Shown here piece after piece: positions 35,418-43,600 of a DNA stretch of 64,000 nt. Each line of letters opens with the position of its first letter. Positions within the stretch are counted from its first letter, which is position 1. The translations under genes were made by a program, and so were the position numbers. The DNA comes from Paenibacillus cookii (lineage in GTDB: Bacteria; Bacillota; Bacilli; Paenibacillales; Paenibacillaceae). Below the pieces are notes generated by a model. The model did not search any database, was not told the origin of the DNA, and saw only the letters and a list, made by a program, of their open reading frames with translations. The stretch covers positions 146,532 to 210,531 of the forward strand of contig NZ_BORW01000006.1 of the NCBI RefSeq assembly GCF_018333375.1. Direction: 5' to 3'.

Positions 35418-36398
35418 TTATCCTCTGGTTTTCATGATATGCTGCGCGATCAGGGCGCCATGTTTGCGTCCCGTTTCAATGAACACCTCGTTCGCGTTCC
35501 GCCCCGAGGCGATTACGCCGGCCACGTAAAGGCCGGGTACGTTGCTTTCCATCGTTTCCGGGTCGTACCGCGGTTTTTCCATGTCGTCGTCAAGCTCCAC
35601 GCCGCAGGAGGTGAGAAGCTTCCGGTCCGGGCGGAATCCGGTCAAAGCCAGGACGAAATCATTTTCGATCCGGACCTTATCGCCGTTTTTGCCCGTAATT
35701 TCGACCGAGTCCTCGGTAATTTCCGTGACGTGCGACTGTACGTGCACGGTGATTTTCCCTTTTTCCACCATCGCTTCGAATACCGGCCGCACCCAAGGTT
35801 TGATGTTCTCGGACACCGTCTCGCCGCGGTAGATCATATCGATCCGGGCGCCGACGCGGATCAGTTCCATGGCCGCATCGACGGCCGAATTGCTGCCTCC
35901 GATGATGGCTACCTTCATGCCGCTGTAGGGATGGGCTTCGCGGAAATAATGCGTGACCTTGTCCAGCTCTTCCCCCGGAATGCCGATGTAGTTGGGATGG
36001 TCGAAGTAACCGGTCGAGATGACGACGTTGCGCGCTTCGTAGCGGTGATGCTTTCCGGTGCGGTCCGCCGTATGGACGACAAAGGTTTGGTCCGCTTTTT
36101 TCTCGACCGAAAGGGCTTCTTCGTATTGCGAAATTTCAAGCCCGTAATGCGAGGCGACCTTGCGGTAATAAGCAAGCGCTTCATACCGGTACGGCTTCTC
36201 GTTGGACGAAGGAAACGGAACATCGCCGATCTCCAGCAGCTCGGCCGTGCTGAAAAATTGCATATGGGTCGGGTATAAAAATATGGAATGCACGATGCAG
36301 TGCTTTTCGATGATCCGCGTGGAAAGCCCCCTGCGTTGACACTCGATGGCTGCGGATAATCCGCAGGGGCCGGCTCCGATAATAATGACATCTTGCAT
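35418..36398 (-). CDS. ypdA: YpdA-family bacillithiol disulfide reductase
   Basis: FAD/NADPH-dependent oxidoreductase of 326 residues that reduces bacillithiol disulfide back to bacillithiol. The N-terminal FAD motif is VIIIGAGPCGLSAAIE, with the Cys14 position that is diagnostic of YpdA, and the NADPH motif is VAIIGGSNSAVDAAMEL. The C-terminal ATG-like sequence is LYVAGVIASG. It should maintain the low-molecular-weight thiol pool in the cytosol. ypdA stands alone here, without bshA-C. The ATG follows GAGGAGG. Confidence 0.92.
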   Translation of the reverse strand: MQDVIIIGAGPCGLSAAIECQRRGLSTRIIEKHCIVHSIFLYPTHMQFFSTAELLEIGDVPFPSSNEKPYRYEALAYYRKVASHYGLEISQYEEALSVEKKADQTFVVHTADRTGKHHRYEARNVVISTGYFDHPNYIGIPGEELDKVTHYFREAHPYSGMKVAIIGGSNSAVDAAMELIRVGARIDMIYRGETVSENIKPWVRPVFEAMVEKGKITVHVQSHVTEITEDSVEITGKNGDKVRIENDFVLALTGFRPDRKLLTSCGVELDDDMEKPRYDPETMESNVPGLYVAGVIASGRNANEVFIETGRKHGALIAQHIMKTRG

Positions 36399-36501
36399 GA
36401 CGTTTGGTTCCTCCTCTGACTAAAACAATTCACATACCATCGTAACGCAATTGACTGACAAAAACCAGCAGCATACCCGGGATTAAATGGGCGAAAACAG
36501 G

Positions 36502-36531
36502 TTGACAAATCTATTTATACAAAGATATAAT
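36502..36531 (+). promoter_or_regulatory. Promoter of the ArsR/DUF2087 regulator
   Basis: TTGACA (36502-36507), 18-base spacer and TATAAT (36526-36531); the flanking region is very A/T-rich. Confidence 0.65.
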
Positions 36532-36630
36532 TAGCTTAAGATCAAATTAGATAATCATAAAATTAGTTGAGTTTTAAATGATTCGTATATCCATCGTTCG
36601 CGTCCATGACTCTAAAGAAAGGATGACAAT

Positions 36631-37224
36631 ATGCAGCTCGAGAAAATCGTCAATTACCATAAGGCTTTGGCCGACCCGACCCGGCTTCGAATCCTGCTGC
36701 TGCTCTCCGAAGGCGAGATGAACGGCCAGGCGCTGGCCGAAAAACTGAACATTTCCCAGCCGACGGTGACTCATCACGCCGCGAAGCTCAGGGAGGCGGC
36801 GCTCATTACGGAACGCCGCGAGAAGAATACGGTTTATTTTGCCCAAAACCGTTATTTTATCCAGCAGCACGCGCAGGCATCGCTTGAATTGATCTTGAGG
36901 AAAGGAGGGAAAGAAATGACCACGACCGCAAATGAGCAAATGAAAAGCGCGGTGATCCGCAACTTTTTCGCCAAAGACGGACGCTTGCGTTCGATACCGG
37001 CCCAGTACAAGAAAAAGCTGATTGCGCTGGAGCATGTGGTGGAGCGGCTGGAACCGGGCCGAAAATACACGGAAAAGGAAATCAACGAGTTCATCAAACA
37101 GTTCCACGAGGATTATGCAACCATCCGCCGGGAATTCATCATGCACCAGTTCATGTACCGCGAAGACGGAATTTACGAGCTGAATCCGCGCGAGCTTTGG
37201 ACCCGTTGGGAGGACGTCAAATAA
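36631..37224 (+). CDS. ArsR-type winged-helix regulator with DUF2087 domain
   Basis: A 197-residue protein. Residues 1-90 are an ArsR-like winged helix (ALADPTRLRILLLLSEGEMNGQALAEKLNISQPTV...), with no metal-binding cysteines in the helix-turn-helix. From about residue 110 comes a DUF2087 domain (VIRNFFAKDGRLRSIPAQ... to IRREFIMHQFMYREDG). DUF2087 is common behind such regulators in Firmicutes, but its ligand is unknown. AAAGGATGA precedes the ATG. A short ORF with its own promoter lies just downstream and is a possible target. Confidence 0.88.
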   Translation: MQLEKIVNYHKALADPTRLRILLLLSEGEMNGQALAEKLNISQPTVTHHAAKLREAALITERREKNTVYFAQNRYFIQQHAQASLELILRKGGKEMTTTANEQMKSAVIRNFFAKDGRLRSIPAQYKKKLIALEHVVERLEPGRKYTEKEINEFIKQFHEDYATIRREFIMHQFMYREDGIYELNPRELWTRWEDVK

Positions 37225-37232
37225 AAAAGGGC

Positions 37233-37262
37233 TTGACAACGGCTTCATCTGCTGGTTATGAT
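37233..37262 (+). promoter_or_regulatory. Promoter of the small ORF unit
   Basis: TTGACA (37233-37238), 17-18 base spacer, TTATGA/TATGAT (37256-37262). Confidence 0.6.
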
Positions 37263-37295
37263 GACAGCATATGACAGGAAAGGAGACGATAAATC

Positions 37296-37388
37296 ATGAA
37301 AAACAACACATCCATTGCCGCAAACGCCATTCGTTCGACAAGCATATCGGTCTCCTTTCATCGGCTTAAGAAGATTCCCGTGTTCTGA
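37296..37388 (+). CDS. Short ORF (30 residues), candidate leader peptide
   Basis: An ORF of 30 codons beginning MKNNTSIAANAIRSTSISV and ending in a basic tail RLKKIPVF. It has a good ribosome site (AAAGGAG about 10 bases before ATG) and its own promoter at 37233, and three terminator-like hairpins follow before the next gene. This arrangement is typical of a translated leader that controls readthrough into the following gene, here the long RsgA paralogue. It could also be a standalone microprotein or the 5' part of a small RNA. Confidence 0.45.
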   Translation: MKNNTSIAANAIRSTSISVSFHRLKKIPVF

Positions 37389-37415
37389 TACGACATGAGG
37401 GAATGATTTTCATAT

Positions 37416-37449
37416 GCCGCGGAGACCTGACGTCTCCGCGCTTTTTTTT
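37416..37449 (+). terminator. First terminator after the small ORF
   Basis: CGCGGAGAC, loop CTGAC, GTCTCCGCG and eight T. It is a very strong hairpin 28 bases after the small ORF stop. Confidence 0.92.
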
Positions 37450-37463
37450 GCCGTTTTGCGCGC

Positions 37464-37496
37464 AAAAGCCCCGGAGCGTTTCGTTCCGGGGCTTTT
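37464..37496 (+). terminator. Second terminator after the small ORF
   Basis: AAAGCCCCGGA and TCCGGGGCTTT with T tail, just 14 bases after the first. Confidence 0.88.
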
Positions 37497-37540
37497 TGTG
37501 TCGGAGATGTCCTGCTTCAAACGGATGTTGCTGGAGACGA

Positions 37541-37562
37541 AAACACGCCGACAGGCGTTTTT
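37541..37562 (+). terminator. Third, weaker terminator-like hairpin
   Basis: CGCC-GACA-GGCG preceded by A and followed by five T; a short stem. Confidence 0.4.
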
Positions 37563-37715
37563 CTGCGGGCTGCCGCGAAATTTCCCTGAACCCCGCCGCC
37601 GGACTTAACGGGCGGCCGAAGGAATGGGAACGGATGATGCGGCATCCCGGAATATATTGGCGCCGGCCCCGCAAGGGAACCGGCCCGACGATAACCAACT
37701 TTAGGGGGATTTTAT

Positions 37716-38807
37716 TTGACAAATTTAACGCAATACGGTTGGAATGACCATTGGGACAAGGAATGGAGCAAGGAAGACCGCGGACTCCATCGGCCCGGAC
37801 GCATCACCGCCGATTTTGGACAGAAATTCAAGGTATGCACGGAAGAAGGCGAAGCATGGGGCGAGATGTCCGGCAAGATGAAACATGGGCTTCAGAGTGG
37901 AGCCCCTTATCCAGCCGTCGGCGACTGGGTGGAGTTTCAAATGCTTGAAGGGGAGGACAGGGGCGTGATCCACGGCATCCTTGACCGGAAAACGAACATT
38001 TCCAGGCAAAAGGCCGGGGCGAAATCGGCACAGGAGCAGCTGATTGCGGCCAACGTCGATGTGCTGTTCCTGGTTACTTCCCTGAACGACGATTACAATC
38101 CGAGGAGAATGGAGCGGTACCTCATTATGGCCTGGAACAGCGGCGTTAACCCGGTCATTCTTTTAAGCAAGGCCGACCTGTGCGATGACGCCGACATCAA
38201 AGCCGCGGAAATGGAGTTGATCGCGCCGGGCGTGCCGGTTCATGTGGTGAGCGCCCTGGAGGACAGGGGAAAAGAAGCGGTCACCGGTTATTTGAGAGAA
38301 GGGGTGACGGTGGCGCTTACGGGTTCGTCCGGCTGCGGAAAATCGACGATCGTCAATTGGCTGGCGGAAACAAGCGCCCAGCGGACGCAGGGCATCCGCG
38401 AGGATGACAGCCGGGGACGCCATACGACGACGCACCGTCAGCTGTTTCTTCTGCCGCAAGGCGGTTTAATGGTGGATACGCCCGGCATGCGGGAGCTGCA
38501 GTTATACGACGACGACGGCGGAGGCTGGGAGCAGGCGTTTGCCGACATCGAGGCGATCGGCAGATCCTGCCGTTTTGCCGACTGCCGGCATGAGCGGGAA
38601 GCGGGCTGCGCGGTGCGCGCGGCGGTGGAATCCGGAGAGCTCGATGCCAAACGGCTGCAAAATTACCGGAAAACCCAGCGCGAGCTCGAATTTCAGATGA
38701 AAAAGGAAGCGCGCGGCCAGCGCAAAATGAACCGGACGGATCGGTCGGGAAAGGATCCCGTGCGGCGCAAATCGTCCTATTGGAACCAGCGTCTGCACGA
38801 TGAATAA
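37716..38807 (+). CDS. rsgA: Ribosome small-subunit-dependent GTPase A, long paralogue
   Basis: Circularly permuted GTPase of 363 residues acting late in 30S subunit maturation. An OB-fold precedes the G domain; the motifs run G4 SKAD, G1 GSSGCGKST and G3 DTPGMRE, and a zinc module CRFADCRHEREAGC follows. It is about 60-70 residues longer than the main RsgA/YloQ of Bacilli, with a basic C-terminal tail (QMKKEARGQRKMNRTDRSG), matching the second RsgA-like group found beside YloQ in several Bacilli. The TTG start follows AGGGGG. It lies behind the small ORF and its terminators, so its expression may be conditional. Confidence 0.9.
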   Translation: MTNLTQYGWNDHWDKEWSKEDRGLHRPGRITADFGQKFKVCTEEGEAWGEMSGKMKHGLQSGAPYPAVGDWVEFQMLEGEDRGVIHGILDRKTNISRQKAGAKSAQEQLIAANVDVLFLVTSLNDDYNPRRMERYLIMAWNSGVNPVILLSKADLCDDADIKAAEMELIAPGVPVHVVSALEDRGKEAVTGYLREGVTVALTGSSGCGKSTIVNWLAETSAQRTQGIREDDSRGRHTTTHRQLFLLPQGGLMVDTPGMRELQLYDDDGGGWEQAFADIEAIGRSCRFADCRHEREAGCAVRAAVESGELDAKRLQNYRKTQRELEFQMKKEARGQRKMNRTDRSGKDPVRRKSSYWNQRLHDE

Positions 38808-38930
38808 GATTCTTCCCCTGCCGGGCAGCAGAGCGGCTTGATTTCCGTGAAAGGGCTTTCGAAACGGGGTATAATCAGGCTTGCCCGATCCATATATAGA
38901 TAATGAAGGAAGCTGCGGGAGGTGGAGAGT

Positions 38931-39458
38931 GTGGGGTTTATGCACTTGTTTTGGGGATTTTTGTTTCTGATCGATATCCGCATCAACCAATTCGACATTT
39001 TGCCGGACGTGATCGGGTACGTGCTCTTCTTTCTCGGCTTCGTCAGGCTGGAGCGCAGGTCCAGCCATTTTCGGAGCGCCAAAACCGTATCGGTCGCCTT
39101 GATCATTCTTTCGGTCGTCACGCTGATCCTGGAGCTGTCGCCGCCAACGTCATGGCTGTTTATGTTCCTGTATCAAGCCGTGGTTTTCATTTTGAATCTG
39201 TACATGGTGTTTCATATCTGCTACGGGATCGGCGACATGGCCGGGCGAAAGGGGCACCGGGCGTTTCAGAACAAGGCCGTGCAGCGCTGGCGGTGGTTTC
39301 TTGCCGTCATTGCCGCTACGTTCGTCGTCATGCTGATTGCGCCGCTCGTTCCGGGGCTGGCCATCGTCCTGGCGCTTGCGCTGATGATCGCTTCCGTCTG
39401 CATACACGTGCTGATGATGCTGCTGATGCAGGAAGCGGAGCATGTGCTTCGCCGCTAG
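38931..39458 (+). CDS. Hypothetical membrane protein
   Basis: A 175-residue protein with about five hydrophobic segments (HLFWGFLFLIDIRI, LPDVIGYVLFFLGFV, VALIILSVVTLILEL, FLYQAVVFILNLYMVF, VMLIAPLVPGLAIVLAL...). A short DILPDVIGY motif near the N-terminus resembles small Bacillus membrane proteins of unknown function. The GTG at 38931 follows GGGAGG by 8 bases; the upstream GTG at 38922 overlaps the site. It is followed by a terminator, so it is likely monocistronic. Confidence 0.7.
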   Translation: MGFMHLFWGFLFLIDIRINQFDILPDVIGYVLFFLGFVRLERRSSHFRSAKTVSVALIILSVVTLILELSPPTSWLFMFLYQAVVFILNLYMVFHICYGIGDMAGRKGHRAFQNKAVQRWRWFLAVIAATFVVMLIAPLVPGLAIVLALALMIASVCIHVLMMLLMQEAEHVLRR

Positions 39459-39548
39459 TAACGACTGCGGCCCAGGCGGGCCGTAAAGCCCGTTCGCCGC
39501 TTGCTTGGACGAAGGGCGAAGCGTATGACGCAAGCGAATCCAAAAAAA

Positions 39549-39580
39549 GGAGCTCCGGATGACCGGGCTCCTTTATTTTG
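39549..39580 (+). terminator. Terminator of the membrane protein gene
   Basis: GGAGCTCCGG and CCGGGCTCC around ATGA, followed by TTTATTTT; also usable on the minus strand. Confidence 0.82.
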
Positions 39581-39586
39581 CGCGCA

Positions 39587-39612
39587 AAAAATCCCTCTTA
39601 ATAGAGGGACAA
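39587..39612 (-). terminator. Terminator overlapping the stop of the small minus-strand gene
   Basis: Minus-strand CCCTC-TATTAA-GAGGG followed by ATTTTTT. The loop contains the TAA stop codon. Confidence 0.75.
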
Positions 39613-39837
39613 TGCGAGCGTGTCGTTTTCGCTTTTGCTGTGAAGAATGGCTTCGGAGCCTTCGATTTCGATGCTGATCAAGGAATCCAGGCATTTTTTG
39701 AGCGCTCTTTTGCCGTATTGAATCTTATTTTCCAAGGTGCCGCTGAGCAGCTTAAGTATTTTTTGAACGGATTGTTTGTTTTCAGTGGTAAAATATACAG
39801 GGATAAGTTTGTTTTGAAAACTGATTAGCATTCTCAT
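39598..39837 (-). CDS. Small protein of unknown function (A/T-rich gene)
   Basis: A 79-residue basic protein (MRMLISFQNKLIPVYFTTEN...). No family recognised. It has GAGGTGAT correctly spaced before the ATG and its own terminator, and its codon use is clearly more A/T-rich than its neighbours, which argues for a genuine but atypical, possibly acquired, gene. Hydrophobic beta strands at the start are followed by a basic helix (KILKLLSGTLENKIQYGKR). Function unknown. Confidence 0.6.
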   Translation of the reverse strand: MRMLISFQNKLIPVYFTTENKQSVQKILKLLSGTLENKIQYGKRALKKCLDSLISIEIEGSEAILHSKSENDTLALSLY

Positions 39838-40201
39838 AGAAAATCACCTCATTCGTGTTATTCCACAATTGCATTGTAAACCCCGATTATTAAAAAAACC
39901 TTAAAGAAAGCTTATAAATACTTAAATTGCATAAAATTTTCAAACTTTTTTCAAAGATTTAAAGAATGCGAATTATATGAGATAATAGAGTGGAATCCGC
40001 TTGTCGGAGGGAGTTCTTTCACTAAAACGAAACCGACGTACGACGAAAATAGCTATAAAAACCTATACCATTTCATGGTTACATCATTTAAAATAGTTAA
40101 TTTGTCACAAATTGACATGATTCGGAGCGGATGATACATTATCATAGAAGTTATTGCATCTTGCGAATCATAGATTTGCAGGGAACAAGAGGTGTAAAAT
40201 A
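39838..40201. other. A/T-rich intergenic region before the type VII locus
   Basis: 364 bases with no supported gene. It carries the upstream signals of the minus-strand small gene, the promoter of the secretion locus near its right end, and a GGAGGGAG ribosome-like site at about 40006 that is not followed by a usable ORF. A/T content is far above the flanks. Confidence 0.6.
40112..40140 (+). promoter_or_regulatory. Promoter of the type VII secretion locus
   Basis: TTGACA (40112-40117), 17-base spacer and TACATT (40135-40140), 61 bases before yukD. Confidence 0.65.
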
Positions 40202-40534
40202 ATGATTCTTACCGTGGTCAAAAGCCGCCTGGAACGGGATTGGTTCGATATCGACGTGCCGGACGACTATCCCGTGCTTCAGTTGAAGGAAATGCTGGGC
40301 ATGAGGGTGTACGGCGAAGCGCCCCGTGCCGGGCAGCAATATATATTGGAAGGGAAATTTCCGGACGGGCTGTGGTTTACGATCCGCGATCCGCAGGACG
40401 TGGCCGGGGCCGGGTTGAGGGAAGGGTGCCTGATCCGCCTGCAGCGCGCTTTTTCGACGACCGATGAGGAGGCGCCGGTATTCGGGAAAAGGAGCCTGTT
40501 TCAACATGATTCGATCGGGGTAATGGAGGATTAA
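40202..40534 (+). CDS. yukD: YukD/EsaB ubiquitin-like component of type VII secretion
   Basis: A 110-residue protein. Residues 1-80 are the ubiquitin-like fold of YukD/EsaB: a starting beta strand MILTVVKSRLERDW, helix PVLQLKEMLG and a closing strand LREGCLIRLQRAF. In Gram-positive type VII systems this small cytosolic protein is needed for secretion of WXG100 substrates. A 30-residue tail (FSTTDEEAPVFGKRSLF) is longer than in Bacillus subtilis YukD (79 residues). AGAGGTG precedes the ATG. It is first in the locus; the ATPase gene starts 68 bases downstream. Confidence 0.85.
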   Translation: MILTVVKSRLERDWFDIDVPDDYPVLQLKEMLGMRVYGEAPRAGQQYILEGKFPDGLWFTIRDPQDVAGAGLREGCLIRLQRAFSTTDEEAPVFGKRSLFQHDSIGVMED

Positions 40535-40602
40535 GGGTTGAAATCTATGCAAATCAAATTACATAACCATGTTTGGGAAAGCAGAGGAGGAGCTGACGCA
40601 TC

Positions 40603-43600
40603 GTGAATGTGTTGTACCAACGCTCGCCGCGAATCAAACCGGCGCTGAAGGAGGAGACGGTCGAAATCCCGAAGCCGCAGAACGAACCGAGCAAACCTTC
40701 GTTTTCGCTCATCTCGATTCTGCTGCCCGCCGTCATGACCGTCTTCAGCATCGGGTTTTACATATACATGAATTTGACCGGAAAAATGGGCAACAGCAAT
40801 TATATGATGTTCCAAATGGTATCCGTGACGATGATGTTGACGTCGTATACGATTCCGTTTTTCGTCTATTTGGGCAACAAAAAGAAATACAACGAGCAGC
40901 TCAAAGAGCGGGTACGCCTGTATCATGCCGAGCTCGACAAGCATAGGGAAGAACTGGCCGCAGGGCATAAGGAGCAGGTGGACGTGCTGTTTGAGGTTCA
41001 CGGGGATCCGGATGTCTGCTTTCATATTGTCAAAAACCGAAGCAGCGTGTTATGGGAACGTTCCTTCGGGGACGACGATTTTTTGCATACGCGAATCGGA
41101 ACGGGCCAGGTCCCGTTTTACATGAAGGTCAACGCGCCCCGTCCCGACGGGTACGTCAAAGATCCTCTGATCGAAGCGGCGCAGGAGCTTGCCGGCGAAT
41201 TCGAAACGGTGCCGGACGCGCCGATCGCGCTGCCGCTGTTTCAGGCGAAGGTGGTCGGGATCGTGGGGGACCGGGATTCGGTCATGAACGCCCTGCGGGT
41301 CATCGTCGCGCAAATGACGGTCCGCCATTCGCCGGATGAGGTCAAGCTGGCCGCTTTTTATGAGGAAAAAGATGCCGAAGAATGGGATTGGATGCGATGG
41401 CTGCCCCATACCTGGGACGAAAGCCGCAGCTACCGCTATATGTCGGATCGGCGAAGCACCGCCCACCAGCTTGCGGATGAACTGTTCCAGCGGCTGGGAC
41501 GCCGCAAGTCCTCCCGCCACGAGCAGAAAAAAAAGACGGCTCAACTGCCGATCCAGGTCGTCCTGCTGTCCAGCGGGCAGCTGATCGAAGAAGAGCCGTT
41601 GCTGCCGCTCCTGCTGGAGGATGCCGCTGAAATCGACGCATGCACCATCATTTGTTCCGACCGGAAGGAGACGCTCCCGATGCAGTGCCATCTGATCGTG
41701 GACGTCGGCCGGAGCGAAGGGCAATATTCGCTGAAACGCGAGGACGGGGCGTTCGACCAGGTAAGCTTCGTCCCGGACATGCTCACGCTGGAAAGAGCGG
41801 AAGCGCTGACCCGTTACATGGCCCCGATCCGGCTCAAGCGGTCGCTTGCGTCGGATATCCCGGACGTGCTGACGTTATTCGAAATGCTGAATATCAAAAA
41901 AGCGGCCGACCTGGACGTGAAGCAGCACTGGAGAAACAACCGGTATCCGGAAAGCCTGCCCGTCCCGTTTGGCGTACGCGCGGGCGGCAAAAAGATCAAT
42001 TTGAACATTCATGATAAAATAGAACGGCAGGGGCACGGCCCGCACGGCCTGATCGCCGGCACGACCGGATCGGGCAAAAGCGAGGTCATCCAGTCGATCG
42101 TCGCTTCGCTTGCCGCCGAGTTCCACCCGCATGACCTTGCTTTCATGCTGATCGACTACAAAGGCGGGGGCATGTCCAACACGTTCGTCGACTTGCCCCA
42201 TGTCGTCGGAACGATCACCAATTTGAGCAGCGGGCTCATGGAACGGGCGAAGGTTTCGCTCAAAGCGGAGCTGGTCAGACGGCAGAAAATATTGAACGAT
42301 GCCGGAAACCTGCAGCACATCGACGAATATTACAAGCTTCTGAAACGCGAGGGCGGCCGGCCGCTCCCGCATTTGGTGATCATTATCGACGAGTTCGCGC
42401 AGCTCAAAAAGGATCAGCCGGAATTCATGGACGAGCTGATCAGCATCGCGGCCATCGGCCGTACGCTGGGCGTGCATTTGATCCTGGCGACCCAGAAACC
42501 GGCGGGCGTCGTTGACGATAAAATATGGAGCAACGCGCGTTTCCGCATCTGCCTGCGCGTGCAGGACGAAGGCGACAGCCGCGATATGCTTAAAATACCG
42601 AACGCGGCCTGGATCAACAAACCCGGACGGGGTTATTTCCAGGTAGGCAGCGACGAAATATTCGAGGAAATGCAGTTTGCCTGGAGCGGCGCGCCCTACG
42701 TGGAGCAGACGGATTCTCCGGGGCGGGTCGTTCCGACCGAAATCGCTTTGAACGGGAAACGGGAAAATCTGCTTTCGACCAGCATGTCCGCAGCCAATTT
42801 GCAAATGGAGCAGCCTCCGAAACAGCTTCAAGTATTCATCGACAGACTCGCCGAAGCGGCCAGGGAGGAAGGCATCGAGCGCCTGCAGGGGCCATGGCTT
42901 CCGCCGCTGCCGGAAAGGCTGGAGCTCGAGGAGCTGGCGGCGCAGGCATCCGCGCCCGAATGCGGCGAATTGGAAGGGGTCGTCGGCATCGTCGACGATC
43001 TGCCGAACCAAAGCCAGCGTCCGCTGCGTATTCCGATGCAGCAAGGGCATTGGGCGATCTACGGCATGCCGGGACTGGGCAAGACGACGTTCGTGCAGAC
43101 GCTGCTGATGTCGCTCGCCCAAGCCTATTCTCCGGACGCGTGGCACGGATACATCGTGGACATGGGACGAATGATGAGGGATTTCGCCAAGCTGCCGCAA
43201 ATCGGCGGCGTGATGATGGCCGAAGAGGACGACCGGATCAAGCGGCTGTTCCTCTTTCTGGTCAAAACGATATCGGAGCGCAAAGAGCTGTTCGCCGACG
43301 CCGGCGTGAAGACGGCCGCCGCTTACCGGCGGGCGCGAAACGCGGTTTTGCCGCAGTTTATCGTCGTCATCGACGGATATTTTAATTTCCGGAACTCCTT
43401 TCCCGAGGAAAACGAACTGCTGGAGTTCATTTTGCGCGAAGGCGGAAATCTGGGCATCACCTTTGTGCTGACCTCGAACCGCATTTCGGACATATTCGAA
43501 AAAGTACGCAGCAATATCGCCAACGCGGTAACCTTCGAGCTTGCGGATCCGTCGGATTATTATTATGCCGTCGGCCGGCCGGCAAGGAATCCGGGCTCCA

